50,873 nt of DNA from Burkholderiaceae bacterium (GTDB lineage: Bacteria; Pseudomonadota; Gammaproteobacteria; Burkholderiales; Rhodocyclaceae), in assembly GCA_021738065.1 (NCBI GenBank), contig JAIPCT010000016.1:1-50873 (forward strand), written 5' to 3'. Shown here in pieces: positions 29,303 through 37,684 of this stretch. The translations under genes were made by a program, and so were the position numbers. The notes beneath the pieces were generated by a model. That model was not told where the DNA came from and did not search any database. It saw only the letters and a program-made list of their open reading frames with translations. The first letter of the stretch is position 1. Every line of letters starts with the position of its first letter.

Positions 29303-29542
29303 TTACTTCTTGATATTGGCGTTGACGTAGTCAATCGCCTGCTGCACGGTAGTGATCTTTTCCGCGTCTTCGTCAGGGATTTCGCACTCGAACTCCTCTT
29401 CCAGCGCCATCACGAGTTCTACGGTGTCGAGCGAATCGGCACCCAGATCGTCCACGAAGCTGGACTCGTTCTTGATGTCGGCTTCATTGACGCCCAATTG
29501 CTCGGCGACGATCTTTTTGACGCGTTGTTCGATGTTCTCCAT
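29303..29542 (-). CDS. acpP: Acyl carrier protein AcpP
   Basis: 79-residue acidic carrier of growing acyl chains. The phosphopantetheine attachment serine is in [13 protein letters not shown] and the protein has the usual [15 protein letters not shown] start. The ATG at 29540-29542 has AAGGAG at good distance. A hairpin after fabG and an extended -10 box at 29588-29596 suggest that acpP has its own strong promoter in addition to readthrough. Confidence 0.98.
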   Translation of the reverse strand: MENIEQRVKKIVAEQLGVNEADIKNESSFVDDLGADSLDTVELVMALEEEFECEIPDEDAEKITTVQQAIDYVNANIKK

Positions 29543-29587
29543 CTTGAAACTCCTTCCCTGTATTTATCGGGTGATGCAAACCTGCCT

Positions 29588-29596
29588 ATTTTAGCA
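29588..29596 (-). promoter_or_regulatory. Putative extended -10 promoter of acpP
   Basis: TGCTAAAAT on the minus strand matches TGnTATAAT with one mismatch, about 45 bases before the acpP ATG. No clear -35 box, as is common for extended -10 promoters. Confidence 0.42.
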
Positions 29597-29631
29597 AAAA
29601 CGCCGGATGCCCTCGCGGCTTTGATGTCCGG
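29596..29631 (-). terminator. Partial terminator between fabG and acpP
   Basis: Starting right after the fabG stop codon the minus strand has CCGGA (29631-29627) pairing with TCCGG (29607-29603), an inner GCC/GGC pairing, and then CG plus five T residues (29600-29596). The stem is short, so partial termination or an mRNA-processing site is more likely than full termination. Confidence 0.38.
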
Positions 29632-30378
29632 TCAAGCCATATACATTCCGCCATTGACATTCAGTGTCGTGCCCGTGATGTACCCGGCCTGCCTGGACGC
29701 CAGGAAGGCCACTGCGGCTGCGATCTCGTCGGGCTGCCCGAGGCGACCCAGGGGAATTTTCGCCAGCAAGGCATCGCGCTGCGCGTCGGCCAGGGCCTTG
29801 GTCATATCCGTATCGATAAAACCCGGTGCCACGCAATTGACGGTAATGTTGCGACTGCCAAGCTCCTGGGCCAGGGCTCGACTCATGCCGGCGACACCGG
29901 CCTTGGCCGCTGCATAGTTGGCCTGGCCGGGATTGCCGGCTTCGCCGACCACCGAAGTAATATTGATAATGCGGCCGAAACGGCCTTTCATCATGCCGCG
30001 CATGACCAGTTTCGACAGACGAAACACCGCCTTGAGATTGGTTTCCATGACGAGATCCCATTCATCGTCTTTCATGCGCATGGCCAGATTGTCACGGGTG
30101 ATGCCGGCATTATTCACCAGCACCGAAACAGCGCCAAACTTCTTTTCGATATCTGCGATCAGCGCTTCGCAACCACTTGCCTCGGTAACATTCACCGCCG
30201 CGCCCCAACCGGTGACCCCGACCGAATCAAGTGCTTTTTGAATCTCGATCGCGCCGGCATCGGTAGTGGCCGTCCCGATGACCGTGGCGCCTTGCGCCCC
30301 AAGCTCCATGGCAATGGCACGACCCAAACCGCGCGAAGCGCCGGTGACCAAAGCGACCTGCCCCTTCAAATTTGTCAT
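29632..30378 (-). CDS. fabG: 3-oxoacyl-ACP reductase FabG
   Basis: 248-residue short-chain dehydrogenase that reduces 3-oxoacyl-ACP with NADPH. The cofactor motif TGASRGLG is near the N-terminus, NNAGITRDN follows, and the catalytic set is Ser in NITSVVGEAG and Tyr/Lys in YAAAKAG. The C-terminal ASRQAGYITGTTLNVNGGMYMA is typical. The start lies one base after the fabD stop, with GGGAG upstream. Confidence 0.97.
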   Translation of the reverse strand: MTNLKGQVALVTGASRGLGRAIAMELGAQGATVIGTATTDAGAIEIQKALDSVGVTGWGAAVNVTEASGCEALIADIEKKFGAVSVLVNNAGITRDNLAMRMKDDEWDLVMETNLKAVFRLSKLVMRGMMKGRFGRIINITSVVGEAGNPGQANYAAAKAGVAGMSRALAQELGSRNITVNCVAPGFIDTDMTKALADAQRDALLAKIPLGRLGQPDEIAAAVAFLASRQAGYITGTTLNVNGGMYMA

Positions 30379-30379
30379 G

Positions 30380-31315
30380 TCAGTCTCCCTTGGTCTTTAA
30401 TAGCGCGACTTCCAGTCCGGCCAGATCATTCATGGCGGTAGCCTCGATCCCTTCGACGCAGCGCTTGACCAGTCCCGACAAGACTTTGCCGGGGCCGCAT
30501 TCCAATACCTGATTCACTCCCGCAGACTCAATCGCCTGCATGGTCTCGACCCAGCGGACGGGCGAGGCCGCTTGACGGACCAGCGCATCCTTGATCGCGG
30601 CCGGATCGGAGACCGATACCACGTCGACATTGTTGATCACCGGAAACTGTGGCACTTTCAGCGTGAGCTCGGCCAGCCGGGCCTTCAAGGCTTCCGCCGC
30701 CGGTTGCATCAGGGAACAATGGAATGGCGCCGAGACAGGCAACAGCAAAGCACGTTTGGCGCCTTTCGCCTTGACCAGCTCGGCCGCACGCTCGACCGCC
30801 GCCTTGTGGCCGGCAATGACGGTCTGTTTCGGTTCGTTGAAATTGACGGCCTGGACGACTTGCCCCTGCGCCGCTTCGGCGCAGGCGTCGATCACGCTCG
30901 CCGCATCAAGCCCCATCACTGCCGCCATCGCGCCCTCACCAGCGGGCACCGCCGCTTGCATCGCCTTGGCGCGCAGTTCCACCAGCGGCACGGCATCTTT
31001 CAATTGCAGCACCCCTGCGGCCACCAGAGCCGAGTACTCGCCAAGACTGTGGCCGGCCACCAGCACCGGCGGCACCCCGCCTTTTTCAAGCCATAGCCGA
31101 TACACGGCAACGCCGGCGGTCAGCATCAAGGGCTGGGTATTGACCGTTTGATTCAAGGCCTCGGCCGGGCCTTCCGCGACCAACTGCCACAAATCGCGAC
31201 CCAGTGCGGCGGAAGCCTCATCGAAAGTTGCGCGTATCACCGGCGAGTCGCCGTAGGCTGCCATCATGCCCAGCGACTGCGATCCCTGACCGGGAAAGAC
31301 GATTGCAAATGTCAT
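30380..31315 (-). CDS. fabD: Malonyl-CoA:ACP transacylase FabD
   Basis: 311-residue enzyme that loads malonyl groups onto ACP. FPGQGSQSLGM opens the protein, the catalytic serine is in GHSLGEYSALVAAG and the histidine in PVSAPFHCSLM. The ATG at 31313-31315 is preceded by AGGA. A 103-base gap separates it from fabH and holds a small inverted repeat. Confidence 0.97.
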   Translation of the reverse strand: MTFAIVFPGQGSQSLGMMAAYGDSPVIRATFDEASAALGRDLWQLVAEGPAEALNQTVNTQPLMLTAGVAVYRLWLEKGGVPPVLVAGHSLGEYSALVAAGVLQLKDAVPLVELRAKAMQAAVPAGEGAMAAVMGLDAASVIDACAEAAQGQVVQAVNFNEPKQTVIAGHKAAVERAAELVKAKGAKRALLLPVSAPFHCSLMQPAAEALKARLAELTLKVPQFPVINNVDVVSVSDPAAIKDALVRQAASPVRWVETMQAIESAGVNQVLECGPGKVLSGLVKRCVEGIEATAMNDLAGLEVALLKTKGD

Positions 31316-31331
31316 TTCATTCCTTTCGCAA

Positions 31332-31386
31332 GTCTTCAGTGACGGCCAATGCCTGCTACAACAAGCGCTATGCCGGGGCTGAAGAC
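31332..31386. repeat. 8-base inverted repeat between fabH and fabD
   Basis: GTCTTCAG (31332-31339) is inverted as CTGAAGAC (31379-31386) with 39 bases between. It could be a regulatory or mRNA-folding element; chance is also possible. Confidence 0.3.
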
Positions 31387-31418
31387 GAACGCAAATTTCA
31401 TATTGGATTTTTCAGAGT

Positions 31419-32384
31419 TCAAAACCGGAGCAGCGTCGCACCCCAGGTGAAACCGCCGCCCACGCCCTCCAGCAGCAAATTCTGGCCACGCCGGACGCGG
31501 CCGGAGCGCACCGCCTCATCGAGCGCCAGCGGGATCGACGCCGCTGAGGTGTTGCCGTGATGCGCTACGGTAATGATGCATTTCTCCGGCGGCAGATGGA
31601 GTCGCTTTGCCGTCGCCTGCAGAATGCGAACGTTGGCCTGGTGCGGAATCAGCCAATCGACCTGCGCTGCCGTCAGGCCCGCCGCCGCCAGAACTTCGTT
31701 GGCAACTTCGGCCAGGACCTTTACCGCAAACTTGAACACGGCCTGCCCGTCCATGCGCAGGAAGGGATCGCCAGTCGCCATCCCGCCACATAATTGACCG
31801 GGAACCGAGAGTATTCCATGGTGACTGCCGTCGGCATGCAGCGCGCTGGCCAACAAGCCCGGCTCGTCCGAGGCCTCCAGAACTACCGCACCGGCACCGT
31901 CACCGAACAGCACGCAGGTACCACGATCAGTCCAGTCGAGAATGCGCGAGAAGACTTCCGCGCCAACCACGAGGGCGCATTTGTGCGATCCGGAAAGAAT
32001 GAATTTTTCCGCAATCGTCAGCCCATACACGAATCCGCTGCATACGGCCTGCACGTCGAAAGCCGCAGCACCATTGGTGATGCCCAACTTGTTTTGCAGC
32101 AAGGCCGCGGAACTCGGGAACACGAAATCGGGTGTCGAGGTCGCGACGATGATGAGATCGACATCCTCGGGCTTGCGTCCAGCCGCCGCCAACGCACGCA
32201 GGCTGGCTTCCAGCGCCAGATCGCTGCTTGACACGCCAACTGCCGCCAGATGCCGGTTGCGTATTCCGGTACGCTCGACAATCCACTCGTCGGACGACTC
32301 AAGTCCATGCGCCGCGATCAGGGCTGCATTGCTTACGGGCTCGCCGGGCAGGTAGCTGCCGGTACCGCTGATTCGTGCATGCAT
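31419..32384 (-). CDS. fabH: Beta-ketoacyl-ACP synthase III (FabH)
   Basis: 321-residue initiating condensing enzyme that joins acetyl-CoA with malonyl-ACP. Catalytic Cys in DVQAVCSGF, His in [10 protein letters not shown] and Asn in [10 protein letters not shown] are present. The ATG at 32382-32384 gives [18 protein letters not shown] is about 11 bases upstream, and an in-frame GTG two codons earlier is an alternative. It follows plsX by 16 bases. Confidence 0.96.
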   Translation of the reverse strand: MHARISGTGSYLPGEPVSNAALIAAHGLESSDEWIVERTGIRNRHLAAVGVSSSDLALEASLRALAAAGRKPEDVDLIIVATSTPDFVFPSSAALLQNKLGITNGAAAFDVQAVCSGFVYGLTIAEKFILSGSHKCALVVGAEVFSRILDWTDRGTCVLFGDGAGAVVLEASDEPGLLASALHADGSHHGILSVPGQLCGGMATGDPFLRMDGQAVFKFAVKVLAEVANEVLAAAGLTAAQVDWLIPHQANVRILQATAKRLHLPPEKCIITVAHHGNTSAASIPLALDEAVRSGRVRRGQNLLLEGVGGGFTWGATLLRF

Positions 32385-32400
32385 CGTCACACTGCCTCCA

Positions 32401-33426
32401 TCAATCACAGAGAGTCGGCGCTGGTGATACGGCGGCCATACGCGCGGCGATGGCTTCCGGCAGGCGCTGACGCGCTTCCTCGGCGGCCTTTTCCAGCGCG
32501 TAGCGAAACGCCAACTGGTCCGCCGATCCGTGACTCTTTACCACGATACCCTTGAGACCCAGCAGACTCGCCCCGTTGTAGCGACGGGGATCAAAGCGCT
32601 GCCGGAAGGATTTCAGGATGGGCATCGCCACCACGGCTGCCAGTTTGGTAAATACGCTACGCGAAAACTCTTCCTTGAGCGCACCGCCGATCATGTGGGC
32701 CAGGCCTTCGGCGGCTTTCAAGGTGACATTGCCGACAAAGCCGTCGCACACCACGACATCGGCGGTACCCTTGAAAATATCGTTGCCTTCGACGTTACCG
32801 ATGAAATTCAGGTCCGTCAGGCGCAGGAGTTCCGCGGCCCGCTTGACCGCATCGTTACCCTTGATGGCTTCTTCGCCGATATTGAGCAAGCCCACGGTGG
32901 GCCGCTCCTTGTGTTCCAGCGCCGAGACCAGCAAGGAACCCATGATGCCGAACTGAAGCAGGTGCTCAGGACTGCAATCGACGTTGGCACCGAGATCCAG
33001 CACATAGGTGCTGCCGCGTTGCGATGGCAGGATGGAACAAATCGCCGGCCGATCGATGCCTGGCAAGGTCTTCAGAACAAATCGCGACACCGCCATCAGG
33101 GCGCCGGTATTGCCTGCCGATACAGCCGCGCTGGCCGCGCCTTCCTTGACCAGATCGACGGCGACGCGCATCGATGAATCCTTCTTGCCGCGCAATGCGC
33201 TGGCCACCGCCTCGTCCATTTCGACCACTTCCGAGGCATGACGAATCGACAGGCGGTTGCCGAATTCCGTCAATGCGCGTTGCGCCAGAGGACGCAACTC
33301 TTCCTCGCGACCGACCAGAATGGCGGCGCAATCGATGTCATGACGCAGGAATTCGACAACAGCAGGCAGCGTTACCGACGGGCCGTAGTCACCGCCCATA
33401 CAGTCCACCGCGAGGGTGATCGCCAT
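32401..33426 (-). CDS. plsX: Phosphate acyltransferase PlsX
   Basis: 341-residue enzyme that converts acyl-ACP to acyl-phosphate for phosphatidic acid synthesis with PlsY. The N-terminus [21 protein letters not shown] and the internal [28 protein letters not shown] and [16 protein letters not shown] match the family throughout. It links the ribosomal protein gene rpmF to the fab genes, the widespread rpmF-plsX-fab arrangement. Confidence 0.97.
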   Translation of the reverse strand: MAITLAVDCMGGDYGPSVTLPAVVEFLRHDIDCAAILVGREEELRPLAQRALTEFGNRLSIRHASEVVEMDEAVASALRGKKDSSMRVAVDLVKEGAASAAVSAGNTGALMAVSRFVLKTLPGIDRPAICSILPSQRGSTYVLDLGANVDCSPEHLLQFGIMGSLLVSALEHKERPTVGLLNIGEEAIKGNDAVKRAAELLRLTDLNFIGNVEGNDIFKGTADVVVCDGFVGNVTLKAAEGLAHMIGGALKEEFSRSVFTKLAAVVAMPILKSFRQRFDPRRYNGASLLGLKGIVVKSHGSADQLAFRYALEKAAEEARQRLPEAIAARMAAVSPAPTLCD

Positions 33427-33506
33427 CGCTCAGTGACCTTCCGGGGCTCTTAATTGAGAAACAGCCAGACGCGCGATATGCATCCGGCCGGATTCAACAA
33501 AGTAAA

Positions 33507-33686
33507 TTACTCGCCCTTGGCCTTGACGACTTTCTTGCCGCGATACACGCCGGAAGGCGTGATGTGGTGACGCAGATGAACCTCGCCGGTGGTCGGCTCA
33601 ACCGCCAAGGGCGGGTTGGTCAGAAAATCATGCGCGCGACGCATGCCGCGTTTGGAAGGCGATTTCTTGTTCTGTTGCACAGCCAT
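33507..33686 (-). CDS. rpmF: 50S ribosomal protein L32
   Basis: 59-residue basic ribosomal protein: [19 protein letters not shown] at the N-terminus and [17 protein letters not shown] in the second half. No zinc-binding cysteines are present, so this is the C-minus form. The ATG is at 33684-33686 and TAA at 33507-33509. It lies between yceD and plsX, the conserved position. Confidence 0.97.
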   Translation of the reverse strand: MAVQQNKKSPSKRGMRRAHDFLTNPPLAVEPTTGEVHLRHHITPSGVYRGKKVVKAKGE

Positions 33687-33705
33687 TTTGCTACTCCTTG
33701 TTTCA

Positions 33706-34200
33706 CTACTTCTTCAAAGCGGCCAACGCCGCAAACGGCGATGATCCATGTCCACTTGCCCTCGCCGATGGCGAATCGCACTGTTCGTGCCGCGGCGCAA
33801 TGGGCAGCGCCAGCAACACCTCATCCTCAATCAAAGACAAAACGGCGAGTGCCGGATCCGCCTCGACCGCGTCGGCGCCATCATCGACCAGATCGTCATC
33901 TGGCCAACTCTCGCCGGGCGCTATCAGTTGCAAGCGACTGCCGATGCTCAGCGGAAACTTCACGCCGCCCAGGCAACGCTGACAACAAAGAACCGGTTCG
34001 CCCGCCACATCCAGTTGCAACCACGACTTGCCCTCGCCATCCCGCCAACCTTCGAGCCGAATCGACAAGCAACCCGCCGTTGTACTTAATACTTCCGCCA
34101 GACGCGGCAACTCATCCAAATCGACACGTCGTTCCAGCAATCCGCCATTACGCGCAAACTCAAGAGAGTCAATGACGGGCCCGACTGTTGAATCCGACAC
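33706..34200 (-). CDS. yceD: YceD / DUF177 family protein
   Basis: 164-residue protein of the YceD family, which in plants and bacteria is linked to 23S rRNA accumulation. The conserved part is [24 protein letters not shown] and the acidic stretch [10 protein letters not shown] to ALPIAPRH. The start is GTG at 34198-34200; no ATG is available nearby and the ribosome site is weak. It heads the rpmF-plsX-fab run and is divergent from maf. Confidence 0.9.
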   Translation of the reverse strand: MSDSTVGPVIDSLEFARNGGLLERRVDLDELPRLAEVLSTTAGCLSIRLEGWRDGEGKSWLQLDVAGEPVLCCQRCLGGVKFPLSIGSRLQLIAPGESWPDDDLVDDGADAVEADPALAVLSLIEDEVLLALPIAPRHEQCDSPSARASGHGSSPFAALAALKK

Positions 34201-34230
34201 GGACAGATACCCACGCGACGCAAACGGCGA

Positions 34231-34260
34231 ATGTTATCATGCCCGGCTCCCCTTTTTCAA
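34231..34260 (-). promoter_or_regulatory. Putative promoter of yceD-rpmF-plsX-fab
   Basis: Minus strand TTGAAA (34260-34255), an 18-base spacer and TAACAT (34236-34231), about 24 bases from an expected start site to the GTG. The -10 box overlaps the extended -10 box proposed for maf on the other strand. Confidence 0.38.
34232..34240 (+). promoter_or_regulatory. Putative extended -10 promoter of maf
   Basis: TGTTATCAT matches the extended -10 pattern with one mismatch, 30 bases before the maf ATG at 34270. It overlaps the yceD -10 box, so the two promoters may compete for RNA polymerase. Confidence 0.35.
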
Positions 34261-34269
34261 GTCAGCAAC

Positions 34270-34851
34270 ATGCCCCGCGACGTCGTTCTAGCATCAACTT
34301 CACCCTTTCGCCGTGATCTGCTGGCCCGCTTGCAGGTCCCGTTCCAAACCGTCTCGCCGGAAACCGACGAAACGCCATTGCCCGGCGAAGCACCTGTAGC
34401 GACGGCTCAACGACTCGCCGAGGCCAAAGCCCGTGCCGTTGCCACGCGCTTTCCCGACGCGCTGATTATCGGATCGGACCAGGTTGCCGCCAACGATAGC
34501 CAGCGCTTCGGCAAACCGGGGACGCGGGAGAATGCCATTGCCCAGTTGCGCCTGATGCGGGGAAAAGAGGTCGTCTTCCATACCGGCCTATGCCTTCTCA
34601 ACAGCGCAACCGACCGGGCGCAGGTGTGCTGCGTTGACACGCATGTCGGTTTTCGCGACCTAACCGAGGACGAAATCGAGGCTTACCTGAACAAGGAAGA
34701 TGCGCTGAACTGCGCCGGCAGTGCGAAGTCCGAGGGTTTGGGCATTTCCCTGCTCTCATACATGCGCGGGGACGATCCCAACGCGCTGGTGGGTCTGCCA
34801 CTGATTGCCTTGTGCGACATGTTGCGGGCCGAGGGCCTGCAGATTCCATGA
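34270..34851 (+). CDS. maf: Maf family nucleotide pyrophosphatase (YceF type)
   Basis: 193-residue house-cleaning pyrophosphatase. The N-terminal [12 protein letters not shown] loop, [10 protein letters not shown], the catalytic IIGSDQVA and the C-terminal [12 protein letters not shown] are typical. The YceF subgroup, which prefers 7-methyl-GTP, is suggested by SDQVA and by the position next to the divergent yceD-rpmF genes. The ATG at 34270 gives [10 protein letters not shown]; an upstream frame to 34231 is not supported. Confidence 0.92.
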   Translation: MPRDVVLASTSPFRRDLLARLQVPFQTVSPETDETPLPGEAPVATAQRLAEAKARAVATRFPDALIIGSDQVAANDSQRFGKPGTRENAIAQLRLMRGKEVVFHTGLCLLNSATDRAQVCCVDTHVGFRDLTEDEIEAYLNKEDALNCAGSAKSEGLGISLLSYMRGDDPNALVGLPLIALCDMLRAEGLQIP

Positions 34852-34883
34852 CCGCGCTGTTCTGACGACAAAAACCTCAACTT

Positions 34884-35597
34884 ATGTCCGGGTCTCTCTG
34901 GCTGCTGCCCGTTGCCCTTGGCGAAACGCCCTGGCAGCAATACCTGCCGGCCGCCACTCGCGACGCCGCCTGCCGCCTGACCCATTTTGTCGCTGAAAAT
35001 GCCAAATCGGCCCGTGCCGAGCTCAAGCGCATCGCCCATCCGACTCCCCTGCGCGAGCTTGCAATCGAGCAGTTGCCCAAAAGCCCCAGCGTGGCCGATA
35101 TCGAGCGCCTGCTGGCGCCGTTGCACTCCGGACACGACCTGGGCCTGATGTCGGAAGCCGGCTGTCCGGCAGTGGCCGATCCCGGCGCCTTGCTGGTGCG
35201 GCGCGCGCATGAACTGGATCTCGTCGTCAGGCCGCTGGTCGGACCTTCTTCGCTGCTGCTTGCCTTGATGGCCTCAGGCCTCGATGGCCAGCGTTTCGCC
35301 TTTCACGGCTATCTGCCTGCACGCGAGCCTGAGCGCAGCCGCCGCATCGTGGAATTGGAGAAAGAATCCGCCCGCGAGCGGCAGACCCAGCTCTTTATCG
35401 AAACGCCTTACCGAAATCCGGCGCTGCTCGATGCGCTGCTCCTGACCTGCCGACCCGAGACCCGGCTTTGCCTTGCAAGGGATTTGACATCGGGCACGGA
35501 GAGTATCCGCACCCGCAGTGTCGCCCAATGGAAGTCCACACAGTTGCCCAATCTGGACAAGCACCCCACGGTTTTTCTGCTTCTGGCCGACCGGTAG
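34884..35597 (+). CDS. RsmI-like SAM-dependent methyltransferase (tetrapyrrole methylase fold)
   Basis: 237-residue protein of COG0313. LWLLPVALGE opens the protein, LGLMSEAGCPAVADPGALLVRRAH is the SAM-binding region of the family, and PLVGPSSLLLALMASGLDGQRFAFHGYLP follows the RsmI pattern. It is shorter than RsmI (about 280) and looks like the common second paralogue found beside maf/yceD. The RNA or other target is unknown. It converges with the selD-type gene at 35649. Confidence 0.87.
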   Translation: MSGSLWLLPVALGETPWQQYLPAATRDAACRLTHFVAENAKSARAELKRIAHPTPLRELAIEQLPKSPSVADIERLLAPLHSGHDLGLMSEAGCPAVADPGALLVRRAHELDLVVRPLVGPSSLLLALMASGLDGQRFAFHGYLPAREPERSRRIVELEKESARERQTQLFIETPYRNPALLDALLLTCRPETRLCLARDLTSGTESIRTRSVAQWKSTQLPNLDKHPTVFLLLADR

Positions 35598-35648
35598 TCA
35601 GGCCGAAAACGCCAAAGTCAGTTCCGGGCGATACCGCCGACGAGCGCC

Positions 35649-36713
35649 TCAGGCACTCACGCTCACCTTGGCTGACCCGGATTCCAGGCGTCCAACCACT
35701 GCAGCCTGCGCAAAACCATCCGCACGAAACACCGCCAGTACGTCATCGACTGCCGCCGGATCACATGCCACCAACAAGCCTCCGCTGGTTTGCGGATCGG
35801 TCAGCAAAGCCCGTTGCATGGTCGTGATGGCGGCATCAAGCACGACATCCTCTCCGTAGGCCATCCAGTTGCGCGCCGAAGCGCCGGTGATATAGCCTGC
35901 GGTCGCGAGCGTTTCGACATTCTCCAGCAAGGGTATCTGCCTCATGTCGAGCGAAGCCGCTAGTCCTGCCCCGCGACATACCTCCAGCAAATGCCCCAAC
36001 AAGCCGAAACCGGTGATATCGGTCAGGGCATGCACCGTCTCGAGTTGCGCCAGGCTTTTGCCCGGAGTATTGAGCTTGGTGGTGCTGGCTATCATGACGT
36101 CATAGCCGGCGGCATCCAGCGCCCCCTTCTTCAGCGCGGCCGACAGGACACCGACACCCAAGGGTTTGCCCAGGATCAGCACGTCCCCCGAACGCGCGCC
36201 GGCGTTGGTTTTCACCTTGTCGGGATGCACCAGTCCCATCACCACCAGACCGTAGATCGGCTCCACCGAGTCGATGGTATGGCCTCCGGCTATCGGGATG
36301 CCGGCAGCGGCGCAGATGCTTTCGCCGCCTTCGAGTATTTTGCCGATGATGTCCAGCGGCAACTTGTCGATCGGCATGCCGACCAGGGCCAGCGCCATGA
36401 TCGGGGTGCCGCCCATGGCGTACACGTCGCTGATGGCGTTGGTCGCGGCAATGCGGCCGAAGTCGAAGGGATCGTCGACGATGGGCATGAAAAAATCCGT
36501 GGTGGCTATCAGCGCCTGCTCGTCATTGAGGCGATACACGGCGGCATCGTCGCTGGTCGCGATGCCGACCATCAGTTCCTTGGGCACCGGCCAGCCGCGC
36601 GCGCTGCCCAGAATCTCGGACAGCACGCCGGGAGCGATCTTGCAGCCGCAACCGCCGCCATGGCTGAATGACGTAAGCCGAACGGGCTTGGAGGTTGACT
36701 TGCTTGAGTTCAT
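35649..36713 (-). CDS. selD: Selenide, water dikinase (SelD), probable SenC of selenoneine synthesis
   Basis: 354-residue enzyme that makes selenophosphate from selenide and ATP. The N-terminal glycine-rich loop SHGGGCGCKIAPG carries the catalytic Cys22 and Lys25; the codon is a normal cysteine codon, so this is not a selenocysteine form. ATTDFFMPIVDDPFDFGRIAA and GFGLLGHLLEVC follow as in all SelD proteins. ATG at 36711-36713 with AGGTG 9 bases upstream; it begins 8 bases after the glycosyltransferase stop. Next to senB and senA homologues it is best read as senC. It could also serve selenocysteine or tRNA selenation if those genes exist elsewhere. Confidence 0.94.
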   Translation of the reverse strand: MNSSKSTSKPVRLTSFSHGGGCGCKIAPGVLSEILGSARGWPVPKELMVGIATSDDAAVYRLNDEQALIATTDFFMPIVDDPFDFGRIAATNAISDVYAMGGTPIMALALVGMPIDKLPLDIIGKILEGGESICAAAGIPIAGGHTIDSVEPIYGLVVMGLVHPDKVKTNAGARSGDVLILGKPLGVGVLSAALKKGALDAAGYDVMIASTTKLNTPGKSLAQLETVHALTDITGFGLLGHLLEVCRGAGLAASLDMRQIPLLENVETLATAGYITGASARNWMAYGEDVVLDAAITTMQRALLTDPQTSGGLLVACDPAAVDDVLAVFRADGFAQAAVVGRLESGSAKVSVSA

Positions 36714-36721
36714 TGATTGAT

Positions 36722-37684
36722 TCACCTGATCATGTCTAGAAGACTGCAAACGCCAGAGCATTCACTTGCCGGAGAGAACAAGGATACCCGCTCGGCGCAG
36801 CGACCGGCCAAAGCCGCGTAGTAATCCGGATCACGCACCGCCGTCTGGATCAGTTTCGCCAGTGCCGCGGCATCGCCCACTGAAAACCAGCCGGGATAGT
36901 CGGCGCCGAGCATGCCACGATTGCCCGCGATGTTGCTGCCCAGCACCGGGACGCCGCTGGTGACGGCCTCGATCAGGACATTGGCGCCACCCTCCATCAG
37001 CGAAGGCAGCAGCAGCACTCGGCAACGCTTGATGCGCTGCCGAGTGGCTGCCTGAGGCAAGGCGCCCAGCCAATGATAGCGCTTGTCTCCATCGCCCAGC
37101 GCCGCCACTTTTGCCGCGAGATGGGTGTCGAGTGCCGCACCCACATGAAACAAACGTACCGGCAGATCAGGAGGCAGGAGCCGCAACGCACGCACGGCCG
37201 TCAGCGGGTCCTTTTCCGGCCGCTGATGCCCGACCAAGGCCAGATCGAAGTAACGAGTGCTGTGTCGGCCTGGTCGCAATGATCGCGCCGACTGATGTAT
37301 CACCACGGCTTTCGCCGCGTGCCCGGGCGTCAGTTCGAGTACGCCCTCCTGTTGCAGCAGTATCAAACGGTCGGCGAGTGCCAACGAGCGCTGCGCCTGC
37401 GCATCTACCCGAATATCGCGGTATAGATCGGTTCCCGTCAGAACCACCGCCAGCGGCCGCCCGGGATGGCGTGCCGCAAAGTCGGCAATTGAGGGGGCCG
37501 AACGACGCGCATGCAGCGCTATCATCATCCGGTCGTCGCCTCCGCTCCATTGGCACTCGATACGCACCCGGGCATGGAGTGCCAGACATTGCGCCCAGCG
37601 CCTGGCCGTATGCCAGTTGCCGTTGTTGGCACCGGCCAGTGCCGGGCTGATAATGACGACGGAGGGACGGGTCGAAATGGACAT
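36722..37684 (-). CDS. senB: Selenosugar synthase SenB (TIGR04348-type glycosyltransferase)
   Basis: 320-residue family-4-like glycosyltransferase. The N-terminus VVIISPALAGANNGNWHTARRW, the GTDLYRDI segment (residues 84-91) and the donor-site region EGGANVLIEAVTSGVPVLGS (231-250) match the family described as SenB, which joins selenophosphate to a UDP-sugar to form a 1-seleno-sugar. The start at 37682-37684 is the last Met that keeps the first beta strand, and it overlaps by 8 bases the opposite-strand start of the EgtB-like gene. Function assigned by family plus co-location with selD and senA; not tested here. Confidence 0.88.
   Translation of the reverse strand: MSISTRPSVVIISPALAGANNGNWHTARRWAQCLALHARVRIECQWSGGDDRMMIALHARRSAPSIADFAARHPGRPLAVVLTGTDLYRDIRVDAQAQRSLALADRLILLQQEGVLELTPGHAAKAVVIHQSARSLRPGRHSTRYFDLALVGHQRPEKDPLTAVRALRLLPPDLPVRLFHVGAALDTHLAAKVAALGDGDKRYHWLGALPQAATRQRIKRCRVLLLPSLMEGGANVLIEAVTSGVPVLGSNIAGNRGMLGADYPGWFSVGDAAALAKLIQTAVRDPDYYAALAGRCAERVSLFSPASECSGVCSLLDMIR

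Noticed and set aside
36640-36660. Selenocysteine codon in SelD
   Set aside because: The active-site positions are ordinary cysteine codons (GGTTGCGGCTGC region), with no in-frame TGA.
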